Source of the DNA: Patiria pectinifera
Taxonomy: Eukaryota > Echinodermata > Asteroidea > Valvatida > Asterinidae
Length of the DNA stretch: 64,000 nt
Direction of reading: 5' to 3'
NCBI GenBank assembly: GCA_029964075.1
Contig: CM057142.1
Coordinates: 3,921,770 to 3,985,769 of the forward strand
Notes under the pieces: model-generated
Told to the model about the DNA's origin: nothing
The model's input: the letters and a program-made list of their open reading frames with translations, nothing else
The model's database searches: none
Shown here: positions 1 through 10,915 of the stretch, piece after piece
Layout: every line of letters starts with the position of its first letter
How positions within the stretch are numbered: the stretch's first letter is position 1
Made by a program: the position numbers and the translations under genes

Positions 1-1559
1 TTTGTTTTTAAAAATGGCGATTTTCAGAGGGCATTTTCAACTCTTTGCCAGTAATTCATTTACACCAATCTTTGTCCAAGCAAGGACCGTAATTTAAACA
101 ACATTGTGTAATGAATTACTTATTTATAGGCAATTAAATTGTGACACTTTTAATATTTAAATATGCATAAGAAATCAACCGTACGCGTCCGTAGCACTCT
201 GTTGCCGGCAAGTGGTAGAGTAGGTTGAGGTCTTTATTTCATTCAGTGTGCGTGAAATCACGTGACCCTTGCTTCCGGTCGACAAAAGGTTAAGACCGGA
301 AGTGGCTTATTATTTGAAAGTGGTAATAGATATGAACTTGCTTTTAAACGGTGTTAGTCTCTTGGCTAATAGTATTCTTCAAATCATCTACCGATGACGT
401 CATATAATTTTCGAGCGCCCTCTAGCGACAGGTTGAAAATTTTCAAAAATGTATTTTGAATAGATGTCTGTGGCGAAGTTTGTCGGAATCGCCTAAATAT
501 TGGTGTATATAATAACCTTGACCCACTTAAGACGTGTGCGAAGTTTTAGGCGTATGACGTCATCAGCCTGGAGTTATAATGAAAAGACCCTTTTTGCTTA
601 GAAAATTCCTGAAAAATCAATCCGTACAGATATAATCTTGAATTGCCCATTAAATGATAGCGTAAACATTTGCCTCAACAGTGACAAGTTCCCAGCTTGT
701 CAAATTGTTCACACAGTTGACGCGACGTCGGCAAAAAGTACCCTTGCCCAAGTTGCGGTAGAGAGCTTTAAAACATGCACAGGACTTCCACAATGTGTAT
801 AGCACGTACACGTGGCTTTGAAACGTCGTTCAATGTACATTACGTCCCTTCATTCTCGCCAAAAGAGGGCAGTACATAACTTTAACGGTTGTACGGGCGC
901 GCAGGCTAGGCCAAGTTCGGGCAAGGACCATTAGTCGAATAGTGGTTGATTTGTGACGTACCCTACGCCTGCGCACTAATAGCAAAGTGCGAACGTCTCT
1001 AGTCGGACGCTGGTCAAAATGTCATTGCAAAACGTCTGGATCCTGGCTCCCTGCTGTACGTTATGAACGCGCGCGGCTATGGTTACCAGCGAAGCAACCA
1101 ACCCCAGTAGGCTGGTTCCAAATAGTCGACTGATTTGAGCATGCTGTGGGCATGAACTTGAGGGTTTGTAAAAAATATGGGTGGAAACCGTGCACAGGAC
1201 TTGGAGCTTGCAGTTCTGTGTAATTTTGATGTAATTTGGACCCTAAAAGCGCTCTACTTTGCAATGGAGTGTAGGCATCGTTTTTCAAAATGGCGATGGG
1301 CTTCAGGACTATTTTCAGGGGTGATCATCTTCAGATGGAAATTTCTCCTAAAAGTCATCAGTTGACCCCCCGAAAATTGAAAAGAAAATGAAAGATGATG
1401 AAATAAGCTTTAATTTGATGTGTGTCTCGAACACCTTGGAGAGTTGTGAGTATTTTTCCCGAATTTTTGAAGTGGGAGCATTTACCATTGGGGTCAATGG
1501 AAGTTTATTTACTGGTCTGCTACCCTACTTTACGGGATCAAAAGGATAGCGCGTTTACG

Positions 1560-2008
1560 AAAAAAATATAACGGCACACCGTATAAAGTGAATGGCCCCC
1601 CATTCGCCAATCAGAAACTTTAACGGTTGTACGGGTGCACAGGCTAAGCTATGCAAGGCAACGTAACGAGCGGCACAGATCCTTATCTGAACACTTTTAC
1701 GGGATCAAAATAAGGTTTGTTTTTAAAGCTGTGCGCCGTTGGGTTGCCGCATTGTCTGTGTCTGCAAATGTCTGTAATCATGCCATATGTTATTTTGCTT
1801 GTATAGTTTTTTGTATCTGTATCAATGCATTTTTTGTTTGTATCTTTAATTAATTTGTCAGCTTTTGTAAAGCGCTCCGATCTTTGTGGGGGCGCTATAA
1901 AAATGTCTATATGTATGTATGTATGTATGTATAAGGACAGCTGCGCGTCACCAAAAAATATAACGGCACACCGTATAAAGTGAATGGCGCCCCCATTCGC
2001 CAATCAGT
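1560..2008 (+). repeat. 57-bp direct repeat flanking a retroposon-like tail
   Basis: aaaatataacggcacaccgt plus ataaagtgaatgg recurs at 1560-1617 and 1950-2008. Between them lies tttgtaaagcgctccgatct and ggcgctataaaaatg with a (gtat)n tail at 1911-1932, typical of a SINE or LINE 3' end. A related block (actttaacggttgtacggg) also occurs at 880 and 1617. Confidence 0.55.
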
Positions 2009-2189
2009 AGACTTGTCTCAGTGATTTTTGTTCTGCTTTAGGGGAAGTTGGACACTTATGGAATTTCAAATATATATCACACGTTTTTATTCTACAAGCC
2101 ACTTTGGAAACTATTTTAAATCCGATCAACGTTAAACTCAGCATAGTCATTAACCATCATCTGAAGATGTATGCCGAAACTTTTCGTCA

Positions 2190-2995
2190 TCGTGACGTCA
2201 TCAGGGGTCACGTGACATCTATTTATAGATTCAATTTTTACAGCCTTATAACTATAGAACTATTTGACCAATTGATCTCAAATTTGGTAGGTATACAGAC
2301 AGGGAAGTGTTATAAATGAAAATTGATATGTCAAGATCACGCGACCTTCACTTCCGGTTTTACCGGAAGTGGTAATTTTAGACCCCTATATCATATCTCA
2401 TGAATTATTAATCTGATTGGGTTGAAGCTTCACATTGATACAAAGCTATATTGACAGATAATTATATTGCATTATTATTACTGTGCACTTAATTATTGTC
2501 ATGTTATGACATCATGAATATTTAATGAGGCAATATTTACAGTCCTATAACTATAGAACCATTTGACCGATTGATCTCAAACCTGGCAGGTATACAGACT
2601 GGGAAGTGTTACAGATAAAAATTGGTATGTCCGGGTCATGTGACCTCTAATTCCGGTGTTACCGGAAGTGTTCATTTAAGACCCTAATTAGCATATCTAA
2701 TGAATTAGAAATTTAATTGGGTTGACACCTTATATTAGTATTAAGCAACATTAAAGGATAAATATGTAGCATTATTATTAATGGGCAGTTTAATGTTTTC
2801 ATGTTATGACGTCATGAATATTTAATGAGGCAATCTTTATAGTCCTTTAACTTTAAAACTATTTGACCGATTGATCTCAAACTTGGTAAATATACAGACA
2901 GGGAAGTGTTATGAATGAAAATGTACATGTCAAGGTCTCGTGACCCTTACTTACGGTTTTTACTGGAAGTGCAATTATGTAAGATAATAATTTCA
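2190..2995 (+). repeat. Tandem repeat, about 300-bp period, with CCGGAAGT palindromes
   Basis: Three copies share tttgac(c)aattgatctcaaa, acaga(c)agggaagtgtta and the palindrome cacttccgg-ttttaccggaagtg. tatgacgtcatgaatattta joins the later copies. No coding content. Confidence 0.72.
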
Positions 2996-3312
2996 ATTTT
3001 AAAAGTTAGAGGTTTTGGAAAAAATCATTACATTATTTTCTACTATCCAATAGACAATCAAAAACAAGTTGGGAACCGCTCTGTGGTTGTTCAGTTACAA
3101 CCACATCTAGTTTCTTCTTATTTTGTTTTCAGAAATGAAGAGTGTCGTGACACCATCCAAGACATCAAGTTCCTTCTGGTCTGTTTTTGTGCAGTTCGTC
3201 CAGTGTGTCTGTCCCATTAACCCTGCCCTGTCATCTCATTTCATTCCTTAGTGTGTTCAGTTCATTCCACATTCACTCCAACATTTCATCTCCTAAATAT
3301 CATATGAATAAA

Positions 3313-3400
3313 AGTTGTTACATGTGAGCTGAAGTTGTTATATGTGAGCTGAAGTTGTTATATGTGAGCTGAAGTTGTTATATGTGAGCTAAACGTGTTC
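3313..3400 (+). repeat. 21-bp tandem repeat, 4 copies
   Basis: Unit gaagttgttatatgtgagct, repeated four times with minor changes. Confidence 0.85.
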
Positions 3401-3429
3401 TGTGTTAAAGCTATTTTGTTCTAAAGTTA

Positions 3430-3860
3430 CAAAGCTGAAGTTGATTGCCAATTCAAAGGCAAAGATTACTTGCTGAAGTTGATTGCCAATTCTAAGGCAA
3501 AGATTACTTGCTGAAGTTGGTTGCCAGATCAAAAGCAAAGATTACTTGCTGAAGTTGATTGCGAATTCAAAGGCAAAGATTACTTGCTGTAGTTGATTGC
3601 CAATTTAAAGACAAAGATTACTTGCTGAAGCTGATTGCCAATTCAAAGGTAAAGATTACTTGCTGAAGTTGATTGCCAATTCAAAGGCAAAGATTACTTG
3701 CTGAAGTTGATTGCGAATTCAAAGGCAAAGATTACTTGCTGAAGTTGATTGCCAATTCAAAGGCAACGATTACTTTCTGAAGCTGATTGTCAATTCTGAG
3801 CTAAAGATTACAAAACTGAAGTTGATTGTCAATTTGTAGCCAAAGATGACAAAGTTGAAG
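3430..3860 (+). repeat. 38-bp minisatellite, about 9-10 copies
   Basis: Unit ttgctgaagttgattgccaa followed by ttcaaaggcaaagattac. The outer copies are more diverged. It is followed directly by the 3895 MITE. Confidence 0.88.
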
Positions 3861-3894
3861 TCAGTTAATGTTTTCAAGGTAAACTCAAGATTTA

Positions 3895-4081
3895 CAGTCG
3901 ACTCTCGTTAGTACAAACTCTGTTAATACAAAATTCTGGTTATAACAAACATGAAGCCTTGGTCCCGACTGTGCATTTATGTGCACAATGAATAGGACTG
4001 ATGTTCCTCTTAATACAAAATTCTGATATAACAAACAATTTGGCTAGGTCCGAATGATTTTGTTATAACGAGACTCGACTG
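3895..4081. mobile_element. 187-bp TA-flanked MITE (cagtcgactctcgtta), copy 1
   Basis: cagtcgactctcgttagtac is inverse to ttataacgagactcgactg; TA lies on both sides (3893-3894, 4082-4083). The ends and TA target fit pogo/Tigger-like Tc1/mariner elements. Confidence 0.88.
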
Positions 4082-4379
4082 TATATCAGGGGATGTGTGG
4101 AAACCAAATTTCCAACAAGAATCAAAGTGTGGACAAAATGCAATCCCACTGTGTATCATTGAGTTCATACAAGAACGTACAGGCATGCTTGAGTCTAATG
4201 CTGAACATGTGTGTGAATCAGAACCTGTGTACATGTTTGTTCCTGTGGCATATGTTGAAAGACATGTGAATCGATGGAAGAAGTGGAGAATCAACAAAAT
4301 GACCAAAAAGAGATTGAAACAGCAGAAAGCAGTGCGAAAGTTGAAGGCCAGTGGGCTCGTTGTTGAATTCTCCCTACAT

Positions 4380-5280
4380 TAACTTCCGGTCTGATGATGT
4401 CATGATTATGAAACCTTGCAAATTCATTTGTGGTTGCATAAGGGGATATATAGGGGCAATATATCATAAAAATTTGATTGAGGGCTTTAACATTTTAAAA
4501 GATTAAACGGTTTTCGATGTGCCGCTAGAGGGCGCCTTCCAGTGGGATGACGTCAAAATTATGTTTTTGTGATTGGTATTCCTCACTTAACACTTCCATA
4601 ATATATTTGTCTGTAGTAAAATGCTTCCGTTTTAGAGTAAGATTCAGTTTCTATTGCACTTCCGGTAACACCGGAAGTAAAGGTCAAGCAGTTTTGTGCC
4701 CGAGAATTAGAAATGTTGCTCTAGGCACCGTCTACAACCTCAGGAAAAACGAACACGATACTCTATTTAGTTCAAGAGATATAGGTCAAATTATTTTGTC
4801 AAATCGTGCAATCAAATCGCTTGTAATTCGATACCTGATGACGTCATGATGACGTAACAACATTTATAACATCTTCGTAACCTGGTACAAGTTCACAGTA
4901 GGTTTTATGATCATACCGTAAACCGTTCGGAATAAATTGTGCTTTGTTTCGATTTCAGGCTAATGTCTTCATTTTGAATTCACCTAACTTTAACCTTCCG
5001 GTAGACCCGGAAGTAAAGGTCAAGCGAGTTTACGTACACGACAAAAAATGTTTATCAATTTATGGTCTATCGGATTACAAGGTTGGAGCATAATTGATCA
5101 TTTTGTTGAAGAGTTATAGAAGAAAGAAGATCGTCATTTTTGTCAACGAAAATAGCTTGTAATTTGACACCCGATGACGTCATCATGACGTCAGTGTAAT
5201 ATGCACTACTCGGAATGAGGTTCAATGTATGCTAATAGTTACAAGTTCATATCATATACCGTTTAGGAGAAAACCCGCGG
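4380..5280 (+). repeat. Degraded repeat with CRE and ETS palindromes
   Basis: Two diverged units each carry a ccggaagtaaaggtcaagc block (4669 and 5006) and a gatgacgtca palindrome (near 4840 and 5175). The same words occur at 270-560. No coding content. Confidence 0.55.
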
Positions 5281-5321
5281 AAACGTGCTGTACGGAAAAA
5301 AAAGAAAGAAAGAAAGATTAA

Positions 5322-5500
5322 TCGCAACAAATCCAAAGAGTGGTCGGGTTGTGCCCGACCATTCAATTAATCGCAACAGATCCAAAGAGTGGTCGGGTTG
5401 TGCCCGACCACTCAATTAATCGGAACAATTCTCCACTCAAAGAAAGAAACATTAATCGTAACAGATCCAAAGAGTGGTCGGGTTGTGCCCGAGCACTCAA
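5322..5500 (+). repeat. Tandem repeat containing the hairpin agtggtcggg-ttgtg-cccgaccact
   Basis: Three copies of taatcgcaacagatccaaag followed by a 10-bp-stem hairpin, separated by a partial unit. The hairpin resembles a terminator in form, but here it is part of a repeat. Confidence 0.7.
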
Positions 5501-7260
5501 ATATGGTTTAGGAAATTGTATTCATAGGAATCTATAATTATAGAGGGATTCATGGGGACTCTATAATTATAGAGGGATTATGAGTTTATCTTTCCTAAGC
5601 CCGATATGAAATATGTATGTTCCATATTCAAAATATACAAAACATCAAACTTTATGCACACAAAATGTGCATAAAGTTTTATCGCGCGCTGACAAAACTG
5701 AATTTAACTAATCTTCTGTAACTCCCTGCATAGATGTTTTATAAATTTGAAGAATAGCAATATTTTTGACAATAATGTGAATAATCACTTCTGATTAATG
5801 ATTGTATCTGAGTGCATTGTAACAGAGCAGGGGAGTTGTATTGATTCGCGTATTGAGATATAAACAACCATTTTTTTTCACCAATAATGCATTACGTGAA
5901 TTGTGAAATATTTCCACTTTTCCCCGCCAATTTCAACTACCACCCTAAATATAAATGTCCACCAGTTCCTGTCAGACACAATGTGCCAGCATCCTGGGTG
6001 CTCACGTGTCCGGCGTGGGCCTTGACTAAAGGCTACTGCAATGGGGGCAGGAGGCAGGAATACAGGGTTAAATTACTGATATTTTAGCGATATTTTTTCT
6101 TCCGCTCTTCAATCTTAAAGGGCTTTTCAAGACGGCAATACAGAATCTGTCAGTCACTCCCCCATTCTTAGTTCTGAAACCAACGCTGATGAGGGATAAA
6201 ACTGTGTCAGTTCGATAAGACGCGCCATGGGCGTCAATCGGTGGGGCACGGGGGACCAAGTCTCCTCCCGCACTTTTTAAAGTGTGTTGGGATATCATAT
6301 CGTTTGCCCCCCCCCCCCCACTTTGATATCCCCGAAGAAAAATCATTAAACATAATGATTATATAGCTCAGAATAGCTGTATGATGCAATGACTTCCAAC
6401 TCGAAAGTGACGTTTAAAGGATGATCGTTTGCTCAAAAGAGTGGTGTAAGTGGTCAGAAATTGCCTCAGATCGCGCCAAAAAGCGTCTAGAATCCATTTT
6501 TTTCCCCAGAGCGCGCCCTTAATACAGCGGGCCCCGCACCCCACGCCGTTAGGGCTTCGCGCTCCATTACTGCTGATCAAGGCATGCACATATGCCTTGA
6601 TCCCCCCACACTTTTGAGAATCGATTGACGCTCTGCAAAATTAGTCCGCCAAACGGGATGAACAATGAACATCCCAGATCAAAGCAATGACATATTGAGT
6701 AGGTTTGAATAGACCAATGAAGTTGCTAATAATTTGAGAGATGCGCTTTTGAGCTTTTTGTTATTAGAGCCAAACTTCTGAGGTGCACGGGGCGCATCAT
6801 TTTTTTTAAGGGCCAAGGCAAATAAAACTTACTGTTTGATCATGCATTTTCAAGGGAGTAAAGGGCTAGCGACGGACATCCGCTGGGGGTTACCACTGAG
6901 TGCATCAATTGGAAGACAACACATTGAATTCCTTGGGATGGAAAAGTGAAACTGCAGATACCTCAGTTTTCTGCAGACCTGTGGACATGTATCCTTGTTG
7001 TCGCCACTGTCCAAGGATAACCTGGATAATTGTATGCAATTATTATTGATCGACCGATTTAAAGTCGATAGACCGTTAAATGTCTGAACTATAAAATTAT
7101 ATATACACTCATGTATTATTCATTAAACTATAAACCACAAAGATCGTGAAAAGCCAAAAATTGTAATGAACGTTATATAAACAGCCAACGTTATATATAC
7201 AGCCAACAAAGGGACTTGCTGCTCCTAGAGCATTTGCATAACTTCGTCAACCCCACAAGT
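5501..7260. other. Intergenic, no gene seen
   Basis: AT-rich sequence with a C-run at 6307-6320 and G/C-rich decayed element fragments at 6230-6640. Open frames here are short and lack splice or family support. Confidence 0.5.
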
Positions 7261-7549
7261 ATGGGCGTCGCCAGGGTGGGGAAGGGAGGGGGCGGCGCTT
7301 GCCCCTCCCCTGGAAAAGCCATACGAAAAGGACGAGAAAAAAGGAATAAAAAGAGGTGTGAGGTCAATTTGCTATTAATTTACACATATTTAACAAATGG
7401 GCGTCTTCATGGGTGGCAATGGAGGTGGGGTGGGCAAATGTACCTCCTCCTAATTTTGTTTTTATAAACTGAGAATACGCAAGAGAAAGTACAAGGATTA
7501 TGGGAGAAAATGTGTCCCCCCCCCCTGAAAACATTCTGGCGACGCCCAA
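7261..7549. mobile_element. Inverted-repeat element with gggcgtcgccag ends
   Basis: gggcgtcgccagggtggg at the left, ctggcgacgccc at the right, with facing G-run and C-run segments inside, much like the hAT element at 11336. No TSD was recognised. Confidence 0.6.
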
Positions 7550-9060
7550 GCCCACGGGGGAGTTAAGTTGGTCAATACCCCAAGTCAAAAGGGACGGCAA
7601 CGCTTTCGAGATGTCTGATGGCGGATGGCACCTCACGCAATATTCAGATTGATGGCAGTGCAGGTGTCCACATTGTCAACCAAGTTACAAACGAGTTTCG
7701 CATAATCACTGACAAAACTCACAGTCGGCAAATCGAACAACACAGGAAATTCCTCTATAAATTCAGGCAACTCTCTGAAAAAAAAGGCTTTTGTTTTTGG
7801 AACAACCAGAGCCGCATTGCGAGCAAACTGCTCCCGGCCCGTACATTATCGATACTACATGTAATTGTGGGGCAGGAACCAGCACAGCCTACCCAGCAAA
7901 AACAGAATTGTTCGGCAGGCAATAGTTCGAAACTGCAAATCAATAATTCAGTAACATAACATGGGCCGATTGTTCTTTGGTCAATGTCTCATTCAAAAGT
8001 GAATAACTTTTGTATTGCTAGAAAAAAAAAACCAATTTAGAAAAGGAATCTATTTTTGTCAGGAAAATAGCATTGGGAACGCAAATTTAATTAAAAAAGA
8101 AAATCATTTTGCCCGTCCCCAGATATTGATGAGCGGAAGGGCGTGCCCCCATGTCCCCCCCCCCCCGTTAAGCCACTGCACTTTCGAGGGTACACCATGT
8201 TTGTTTCATGTCATTGCAGGATGCCCCAGGCCCCAGCTGGTGCCTTACTTCTTCTCCTTTAATCCTTATAATGCCACTACAATACACATGTAAATAAGTG
8301 GACCAATCACCATGTTCTCCACCACACCAAGTCTTTTTTATTGCTCAAAGAAGTTAGAAATAGAATGCATAATTTCTTATAGTACAGCTGCTTCAATTGC
8401 GGTTTGAATAATAAATTGCAAATATAATTAATCTGTGAATCTTCTAGAAGTGACGATTTCCTCCTGTAACATAAGTTCAAATTTTACCAGGCAAACATCT
8501 CAACTCTGAAGCACAACTGAACAGTTGCAAATTGTCAGCCCGTGGATATTGTAGCAACATGAATGGTCACATTTTTAGTCTCATTTTTTAGTCACACGTT
8601 TTAAGATCAGAACGTTTAATTTCTCATACGATATGAGAACAAGATAGAAGAAGTTGTATCTGAGTTACCCAACTGGAAATTTTGCATTAATGTTCTTGGC
8701 AGAAAGGGTAACTTCAAGACGCTGTACAAGAAAATTATGCTTGGAATGAGATTTGAGCAACTAGGAAACACTACTTCTTTTTGATTCAAAGAAAGATAAA
8801 AGAAAACCTTCCAATTTGCTACAAAGGCCTGTGATAACATTGATAAACTTGACCAAACATTAGTTTCAAGGAATATCTAAAATACATTTATTTGTTCTTA
8901 CAAAAATGATGTCAATATATTAAATATATCCAATACTGGATATGTTTAAAAACTGCAGTTCGCCTGAGTGGTAAAGCTTATATGGCACTCGGCTGAAGCC
9001 GAATACCTTGGAAAAAAAAAAAGTTGGTGTAGTTGCCTCAATAAAATGTACCAACCATTT
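7550..9060. other. Intergenic, no gene seen
   Basis: Contains a C-run at 8154-8166 within a decayed MITE-like stretch. No coding exon or RNA gene was recognised. A minus-strand AATAAA near 8887 could serve SELENOW only if its 3' UTR extends this far. Confidence 0.4.
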
Positions 9061-9061
9061 A

Positions 9062-9253
9062 CAGTCGAATCTCGTTAGTACAAACTCTGTTAATACAAAA
9101 TTCTGGTTATAACAAACATAAAGTCTTAGTCCCGAGTGTGCATTTATGTGCACAATGAATGGGACTGATGTTCTGAACCTCTTAATACAACATTCTGATA
9201 TAACAAACAATTTGGCTAGGTCCGAACAAGTTTGTATTAACGAGACTCGACTG
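9062..9253. mobile_element. 192-bp TA-flanked MITE (cagtcgaatctcgtta), copy 2
   Basis: Nearly identical to the 3.9-kb copy (cattctgatataacaaacaa, ttggctaggtccgaa) with TA on both sides (9060-9061, 9254-9255). Confidence 0.88.
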
Positions 9254-9307
9254 TAAATGAAAAGTGTAATAACCAAGCTAAACACCTGCACAGAAAATTA
9301 AAATAAA

Positions 9308-9604
9308 CCATGTTCCCACTGGACTTTTAATACCGTGACTTCCCTGAAGAATGACAATTGGGACGAATGGTAAACTAACATCCCTGTCAACCTACCGCGA
9401 CCGCGATGTAAAACTACCAGGCCGAAAGTGGTCATGGAAGATTACCGTGCAGCCACGGTAAGTTATCTGGGGCATTCTGCCAGATTGAGTAAACGTTCCG
9501 TCGGTTTTGAAAAATAAAAAGTCGGAGTCGGAACGCACGGTAGACTTACGCAAAAAAATGTCGCGTTAAGTCTCCGCATGGCATTGGAAAAAAAGTCCAA
9601 TGGC
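9308..9604. repeat. Short inverted-repeat element with cactggactttt end
   Basis: The left end (cccactggacttttaatacc) and right end (ggaaaaaaagtccaatgg) are inversely related, and both resemble the ends of the 31.69-kb element. It is degraded, and the ends are approximate. It lies just downstream of the SELENOW SECIS exon. Confidence 0.45.
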
Positions 9605-9804
9605 TTTAGTGAAATATAGTACTTTTCACGGTTGATCATTTAGATGGTAGTTCCTCGTACAGAGGACACCATGTTGGAGGTAGAAAGTTAAACTGAAGAA
9701 ATAATTTGCGCATATTACAAAAGTGTCTTAGTGCTGAACAACTTGTAGTAAATTCAAACTTTTTGGTACCAGAACCAAACTCTAGTCGACAGGTCCCAGC
9801 GGAT

Positions 9805-9907
9805 GCTCCTAGTACATCATCAAGAACAAGCCTTGTGAGGGTAGTCACGTTTAAGCTTGTCCCATCATAAACAGGTCCATCCACTTTGAAATGTCGAGTC
9901 CATTTGC
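9805..9907 (-). promoter_or_regulatory. SELENOW: SECIS element (form 2) in the SELENOW 3' UTR
   Basis: On the minus strand the 5' quartet TGAT (preceded by A) is at 9867-9864 and the 3' quartet TGAT at 9822-9819. Between them GGGACAAGC pairs with GCTTGTTCT over nine positions with G-T wobbles; two further pairs (T-G, T-A) extend the helix. The apical part carries AAA followed by a small stem GTGA/TCAC closing loop CTACCC, which is the form-2 arrangement. The flanking lower helix is weak. The element would recruit SECIS-binding protein for Sec insertion at the TGA in the 25-nt exon. The exon start at 9907 follows a pyrimidine-rich acceptor ending ttctcag. The poly(A) site was not located. Confidence 0.88.
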
Positions 9908-10893
9908 CTGAGAACAACAAACGAGATGGAGAAAACAAAGAAATGAACGAGGAGAGTTTCTACGAAATGAAATGAAGCATGGGCTCTGGGCAAAACTACA
10001 TGCATTCGTGGATGAAAAGACTATGTGTATATGTGGATGCAACACTCTAACCAGTGAAAATGCTACAGTCAGTGTTGGCTGCAGCTACTGAGTAATCATT
10101 TTAAAGCTGTCTCAATTTCAAATTATCCTAAATTTCCTTTAAACCATCTGAACGGAGCAAGCAAAAGCTGTTTCATAATGTGTGGATGTCATCTGAAAGT
10201 GGCTTTACACAGTACAATTTTTTTGTTTCTGGTTTTGGCTCCAACCCTGTTACATCTGACATATATGATTTTATAATTCTGGATGCACTCCTTAATCAGT
10301 TCGCGCTGGATGTTGTTTATACACGCAAAGGTTTTGCGGTATTCGGAACGGATGACAGATAAACACACAGCGAGTGAGGCCGGAAATATCTGTCAGCGAC
10401 CCACTTGCAGCGAGTCAGACTGGAAGTACGAGTGTGCTGCCCGAGGGTGATTGCTTCAACCCACCTGGCATTGAGGTCGAGTGAAAAGTAATCCCGCCCC
10501 TCGCTCCGTTCTCGTCAAAATATTCCCGGCGTGAACAGGTTAATGCAGTTGTCCTCCAAGAGTGGAGCGCTGTGGTCTAGTGTTCGACTCACGTGCCTCG
10601 ATACATGGGTTGGCTTGTGTTCTTGGGCAAGACAGGTTACTACAATTGCCTCTCTCCACCCAGGAGTATAAATGGGTACCTCTGAGGGTAGAGACCAGAC
10701 TGCGCTGATCTCGAGCTACTGCAGGAAAGTGGACTCGTGGCCTGATGAACAGGGGTAATAATTGTGAAGCGCTTTGCAAGACTTTGGTGCAAAGTGCCAA
10801 ATAAGCCCCACACCATTATCCATAAGTAATCCCAAGGACGAACCTAGTGCATGTTCCATCGACCCATGTAGGTACGGGGATGAGTTTACTTAC
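9908..10893 (-). other. Inferred 3' UTR intron of SELENOW
   Basis: The donor CCAGAA|gtaagtaaac lies 22 nt after the SELENOW stop codon. A strong acceptor (gtttgttgttctcag) lies at 9908-9922, just upstream of the SECIS. Splicing would bring the SECIS close to the stop and remove the SINE-like insert at 10562-10802. A stop this close to the last junction should not trigger nonsense-mediated decay. The splice is inferred from signals only. Confidence 0.75.
10562..10802 (+). repeat. tRNA-derived SINE-like element in the SELENOW 3' UTR intron
   Basis: The head resembles a degraded tRNA (gcgctgtggtctagtgttcg, then a broken B box, atgggttggcttg). It is followed by a body of the kind seen in dispersed invertebrate SINEs (ctctccacccaggagtataa and tgggtacctc) and ends with gtgaagcgctttgc. 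No clear target-site duplication was found. Confidence 0.65.
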
Positions 10894-10915
10894 TTCTGGC
10901 GTAGCTGTGGCCATC

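Noticed and set aside
3313..3860. CRISPR-like array
   Set aside because: Units are contiguous tandem repeats without unique spacers, in a eukaryotic intergenic region.
4095..4382. 95-codon basic open frame next to a MITE
   Set aside because: It starts at the MITE edge, has no splice context, and resembles no known protein.
5340..5500. Rho-independent terminator hairpins
   Set aside because: The GC hairpin is part of a tandem repeat and the DNA is eukaryotic.
9636..9938. 100-codon minus-strand open frame that looked like an exon (KVDGPVYDGTSLNVTTLTRL)
   Set aside because: The acceptor is real, but the sequence contains the SECIS. It is the SELENOW 3' UTR exon, not coding.
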